From Deltaproteobacteria bacterium (GTDB lineage: Bacteria; Desulfobacterota; Desulfobacteria; Desulfobacterales; ETH-SRB1): a stretch of DNA of 18,516 bases. The first letter of the stretch is position 1. Each line of letters starts with the position of its first letter. The translations under genes and the position numbers were made by a program. The stretch covers positions 1-18,516 of the forward strand of contig JAFCZU010000020.1 of assembly GCA_019314185.1 (NCBI GenBank), written 5' to 3'. This document shows positions 15,414 through 18,516 of this stretch, in pieces. The notes beneath the pieces were generated by a model. It had not been told where the DNA came from, did no database searches, and saw nothing but the letters and a program-made list of their open reading frames with translations.

Positions 15414-16453
15414 ATCGTAGCTATCAATCATTTCTTTTCAATTTCTCTGCCTCCTATGGTGGTGGTGGCCTCAAGCGGCTTATGGCGTATTCCAGTTGGT
15501 TCAATGAACATGGTGGGGCCTCTTTCATTGTCAACGATCGACTTAAAGGGATTGACAAGCAATTTCCTGTAAATAAATATTTATTCCTGCGCCAAAGCAG
15601 GTTTTCTCGGGTTATTAACTATTCGAGTCAACTTAACAATTTAATAGCAGACACTGGGGCAATAGATCTTTACTACTCCTATGGCATGCCACTCCCGCGC
15701 AAGGTAAGTCGGGTAAGCTGGTTTCATCTAAGCAATGTTTTACCACTAACTAAGGAGATAGTTCCTCTGCCTCTGAAGCGCCGACTTGAGATGCTTCTTT
15801 TGGGCTTCCTGATCAATAGTTGTTTAAAGTACGCAGATGTTATTTCTGCTGAATCAGATACTTCCATTGGGTTATTTGATAAGCTCCTTTCACACAAGCT
15901 ATTTATCTCTGTCAACGGGAGCGATGATGAGATAAGTGCCTATGAGAACGGTGTAGGGGCTGGAGTTAATCGAGACGCAGAGAATATTGCCGTTGCAGTA
16001 GGCACATATTATTACAAATGCATCGATGACGTCTATAAAGTATACTCTCATTTACTCAAGTCGAACCCAAGCCTACGGCTAATCATCATAGGAGCTCGAG
16101 AATACATTCCGTCTTATGTTCTTAAAGACCATCACGTTGTAGCAAAGGGGTTTCTATCTCAATCAGAGGTTTGTGATTTGATGCGACGCTCAAAGTACTA
16201 CATAACATCGACAATCATTGAAAATTCTTACAATGCGGCATCAGAAGGAGCATTTCTTGCGCGGGAATCTTTCATCTCCGATATCGGCCCTCACCGCGAA
16301 TTGTTGAAAGGTGCCAACTATGAGCGACTCGATAATTTGGGCACTCGAGTGGCGTGCCTTCACGTAAAGTCTACAGACCTCGATCCGAGAAACCTGAAAT
16401 CATGGGATCAGGTGATTGGAGAAATGGTTAATTTGGTAAAAAATGACGAGTAA
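15410..16453 (+). CDS. Glycosyltransferase, GT-B fold (GT4-like)
   Basis: A 347-residue protein. The N-terminus (FNFSASYGGGGLKRL) has the glycine-rich loop of GT-B acceptor domains. The C-terminal part carries RLIIIGAREY, then KGFLSQSEVCDLMRRSKYYITSTIIENSYNAASEGAFL, in which the late E-N-x(4)-A-x-E pattern resembles the donor-binding E-x7-E motif of GT4. Similarity to textbook GT4 is moderate. It starts within the stop of the SDR gene (ATGA), so its donor sugar may be the SDR product; that is an inference. It probably adds one residue of the lipid-linked oligosaccharide at the inner membrane. A gap of 11 nt separates it from the fnlA-like gene. Confidence 0.75.
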   Translation: MNRSYQSFLFNFSASYGGGGLKRLMAYSSWFNEHGGASFIVNDRLKGIDKQFPVNKYLFLRQSRFSRVINYSSQLNNLIADTGAIDLYYSYGMPLPRKVSRVSWFHLSNVLPLTKEIVPLPLKRRLEMLLLGFLINSCLKYADVISAESDTSIGLFDKLLSHKLFISVNGSDDEISAYENGVGAGVNRDAENIAVAVGTYYYKCIDDVYKVYSHLLKSNPSLRLIIIGAREYIPSYVLKDHHVVAKGFLSQSEVCDLMRRSKYYITSTIIENSYNAASEGAFLARESFISDIGPHRELLKGANYERLDNLGTRVACLHVKSTDLDPRNLKSWDQVIGEMVNLVKNDE

Positions 16454-16464
16454 CTGGAGAAGAG

Positions 16465-17475
16465 ATGTTTGAGAATAAAAAACTTATAATTACCGGCGGT
16501 ACCGGTTCTTTCGGGAATGCGGTGATCAGGAAATTTTTAAATACCGGCATAAAAGAGATCCGTATCTTTAGTCGAGACGAAAAAAAGCAGGACGATATGC
16601 GGAATGCCTATCGTAATGATAAGCTGAAATTTTATATTGGGAATGTAAGAGATTACGACAGCATTCATTCCGCAATGCATGGGGTTGATTATGTCTTTCA
16701 TGCCGCGGCCTTAAAGCAGGTGCCTTCCTGCGAGTTTTTCCCGGTGGAGGCAGTAAGGACAAATATCCTGGGTACAGAAAATGTCCTGAATGCGGCCATA
16801 TCCCAAAATGTCAGTAAGGTTATCGTCCTGAGTACGGACAAGGCGGTTTATCCGGTAAATGCCATGGGGATGTCCAAAGCGTTGATGGAAAAGGTGATGA
16901 CTGCAAAATCAAGAACGGTTGATGAAAAAGAGATTATACTTTGTGGGACGCGCTATGGGAATGTGATTGCTTCTAGGGGTTCTGTGATCCCGCTGTTTGT
17001 GGAGCAGATAAAAGCGGGCAAACCATTAACTGTGACAGATCCCAATATGACAAGGTTTATCATGTCTCTGGAAAATGCGGTGAAATTGGTTTTGTATGCC
17101 TTTCAAAATGGAAACGGGGGCGACATATTTGTTCAAAAGGCGCCTGCCTGTACTATTGGAGACTTGGCAGCGGCGATTAAAGGGCTTTTCGGGCACAAGA
17201 ATGAAGTAAAGATAATCGGAACAAGGCATGGTGAAAAGCTTTTTGAAACTTTATTAAACAGGGAGGAAATGGCTTATGCCCAAGATCTGGGCGATTACTA
17301 CAGGATTCCGCTTGATGCCAGGAATCTGAATTACAATAAGTATTTTATTGAGGGTGAAGAGCAGATATCGAGTAAAGAGGACTATACGTCGAATAATACA
17401 AGAATATTAGGTGTTGAAAAAATAAAAGAGGTTTTGCTGAAGGTGGGGTATATTCGGGAAGAACTTGGGAAGTAA
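16465..17475 (+). CDS. fnlA: UDP-GlcNAc 4,6-dehydratase/5-epimerase, FnlA/CapE/WbjB-like
   Basis: A 336-residue SDR of the polysaccharide-biosynthesis (FlaA1/CapE) group, normal length. GGTGSFG at 11-17 binds NADP(H). The catalytic region STDKAVYPVNAMGMSK has Met134 where most SDRs have Tyr (M134-x3-K138), as in FlaA1/CapE enzymes. The C-terminal tail (residues 288-330, IPLDARNLNYNKYF, SSKEDYTSNNTRIL) is specific to FnlA/CapE rather than PseB. It catalyses the first step towards UDP-N-acetyl-L-fucosamine: 4,6-dehydration and C5 epimerisation of UDP-GlcNAc. GGAGA at 16456-16460 is the ribosome site. The next gene is FnlB-like, which supports the assignment. Confidence 0.9.
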   Translation: MFENKKLIITGGTGSFGNAVIRKFLNTGIKEIRIFSRDEKKQDDMRNAYRNDKLKFYIGNVRDYDSIHSAMHGVDYVFHAAALKQVPSCEFFPVEAVRTNILGTENVLNAAISQNVSKVIVLSTDKAVYPVNAMGMSKALMEKVMTAKSRTVDEKEIILCGTRYGNVIASRGSVIPLFVEQIKAGKPLTVTDPNMTRFIMSLENAVKLVLYAFQNGNGGDIFVQKAPACTIGDLAAAIKGLFGHKNEVKIIGTRHGEKLFETLLNREEMAYAQDLGDYYRIPLDARNLNYNKYFIEGEEQISSKEDYTSNNTRILGVEKIKEVLLKVGYIREELGK

Positions 17476-17493
17476 GGATGAGGTTTTTTTCAC

Positions 17494-17520
17494 CACGAAG
17501 GGCACGAAGAACACGAAGAT
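17494..17520 (+). repeat. Three tandem CACGAAG units, 9-bp period
   Basis: CACGAAG begins at 17494, 17503 and 17512, giving three 9-bp units (CACGAAGGG, CACGAAGAA, CACGAAGAT) in the 61-bp gap between the fnlA-like and fnlB-like genes. As DNA it is a short direct repeat of a kind I associate with intergenic regions of various environmental bacteria. A function is not established here. It lies just before the possible upstream start codon at 17519. Confidence 0.6.
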
Positions 17521-17536
17521 GAAAGAAAAGTTTGTT

Positions 17537-18516
17537 ATGAAAAAGGTGCTTGTAACCGGTTCAAATGGATTTATTGGAAAAAATCTTTGTGCTGTGCTGC
17601 GGCGGCATGAGGATGTTGAGTTGTATGAATATGATGTGAAGAACAACTCGGAAGACCTGGATATTGCCTTAGGAAAAATTGATTGCATTATTCATCTTGC
17701 CGGCGTGAACAGACCGAAAAATCCGGATGAGTTTGAGACTGGGAATGCGGGATCTATTAAAGATATTTGTATCAAGCTGAAGGATGTTGGGCGGTCACCT
17801 AAGATTGTGCTGTCATCCTCGATTCAGGCGGTTCTTGGTAACCCTTATGGCGTCAGTAAGCATCTTGCAGAAGAAGAACTGCAACGTTTTTCTGCTGATA
17901 CCGGCGCAGAGTGCGTTGTATATCGTTTTAAAAATCTGTTTGGGAAATGGGGCAGACCCAATTATAATTCTGTGACTGCAACCTTTTGTCATAACATTGC
18001 CAACGATCTGCCCATTCAAATTTCTGATCCATCCAATGAAATAGAGTTGACTTATATTGATGATGTTGTGGAAGCGTTTACCTCTGAATTGAGTTCATCA
18101 TCACCTGGTTTCAGGTTTGCCCAGCCACTTCCTTCAAAACGGATAAGTCTGGGAGGATTAGCAGAGAAGATTAAATCGTTCCGGGAAATGCGCACCAGTT
18201 TGAATCTTCCGAATTTTGAAGAATCTTTTGAAAGAGCCCTGTATAGCACCTATCTCAGCTACCTTAATGACAAGGATTTCGAGTACGGCTTGGATATGAA
18301 ATCCGATCAGCGCGGCAGTCTTGCGGAATTTTTGAAATCGCCGTCCATAGGGCAAATCTTTGTCAGCCGGACAAAACCGGGGATTACACGGGGTGATCAT
18401 TTTCATCATACAAAAACTGAAAAATTTCTGGTTTTGGAGGGCGAAGGTGTGATTCGCTTCCGGCATATTGAAGGAGATGAAATTCTGGAATATCCGGTGA
18501 ACGGTGAAAAGTATCA
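17537..18516 (+). CDS. fnlB: NAD-dependent reductase/epimerase with cupin domain, FnlB/CapF-like (3' partial)
   Basis: The frame is open to the window edge, giving 326 residues. The start is placed at ATG 17537 (MKKVLVTGSNGFIG, the usual family N-terminus); ATG 17519 in the same frame would add six residues. The SDR domain has GSNGFIG (8-14) and Y104-x3-K108 (NPYGVSK). A C-terminal cupin domain begins near residue 272, with TKPGITRGDHFHHTKTEKFLVLEGEG carrying the His-rich metal site. This SDR-plus-cupin layout is that of CapF/FnlB/WbjC, whose members act on the FnlA product and reduce C4 on the way to UDP-L-FucNAc/UDP-L-talosamine. About 40 residues are likely missing beyond the edge. A FnlC-like epimerase would be expected next. 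Confidence 0.9.
   Translation, partial: MKKVLVTGSNGFIGKNLCAVLRRHEDVELYEYDVKNNSEDLDIALGKIDCIIHLAGVNRPKNPDEFETGNAGSIKDICIKLKDVGRSPKIVLSSSIQAVLGNPYGVSKHLAEEELQRFSADTGAECVVYRFKNLFGKWGRPNYNSVTATFCHNIANDLPIQISDPSNEIELTYIDDVVEAFTSELSSSSPGFRFAQPLPSKRISLGGLAEKIKSFREMRTSLNLPNFEESFERALYSTYLSYLNDKDFEYGLDMKSDQRGSLAEFLKSPSIGQIFVSRTKPGITRGDHFHHTKTEKFLVLEGEGVIRFRHIEGDEILEYPVNGEKY

Noticed and set aside
1..18516. tRNA, rRNA, CRISPR arrays or transposase genes
   Set aside because: None seen on either strand; the only repeats are the short ones listed.

Overview
The window is one continuous surface-glycan biosynthesis locus from a bacterium. Every credible gene is on the + strand and most are tightly packed (several ATGA stop/start overlaps, strong GGAGG-type ribosome sites), so most of it probably reads as one or a few long transcripts. 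Base composition looks moderately AT-rich. Nothing fixes the taxon: a Wzx/Wzy-type O-antigen or capsule organism fits, possibly an environmental anaerobe. That is only an impression.

Region 1 (1-7804) is a nonulosonic acid module of legionaminic/sialic type. It has two tandem NeuD-like acyltransferases, a PIG-L deacetylase, a formyltransferase-fold protein, a GT2-like glycosyltransferase, a canonical NeuB synthase, a divergent second NeuB, a CMP-sugar cytidylyltransferase and a CBS-domain nucleotidyltransferase of PtmE type. The PtmE-like protein points to the Campylobacter-type legionaminate route through GDP-linked intermediates. The dehydratase, aminotransferase and hydrolysing epimerase of that route are not seen and may lie upstream.

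Region 2 (7801-14267) makes, exports and polymerises the repeat unit: a capsule-synthesis-type (KpsS/KpsC-like) protein that may transfer the nonulosonate, a Wzx flippase, a small putative secreted protein, a Wzy-like polymerase/ligase, a GT4 glycosyltransferase and a methyltransferase. Region 3 (14466-16453) is a two-gene cassette (SDR epimerase plus glycosyltransferase) that sits directly behind the broken 5' end of another glycosyltransferase gene. Region 4 (16465-18516) starts a UDP-N-acetyl-L-fucosamine pathway (FnlA/CapE-like, then FnlB/CapF-like cut by the window edge).

The most notable observations are signs of remodelling. A 53-codon ORF begins like HisH and then loses similarity while overlapping both neighbours. 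A 33-codon stub is the N-terminus of a GT4 enzyme. A 16-codon ORF directly follows neuD2. A 10-G tract sits at the end of the first neuD, while the second neuD has no canonical start codon for its full-length product. The second NeuB has lost one of the two family metal-binding histidines, and the formyltransferase-like protein lacks the usual catalytic Asn. The deacetylase/formyltransferase pair and the divergent NeuB suggest an unusually modified nonulosonic acid.
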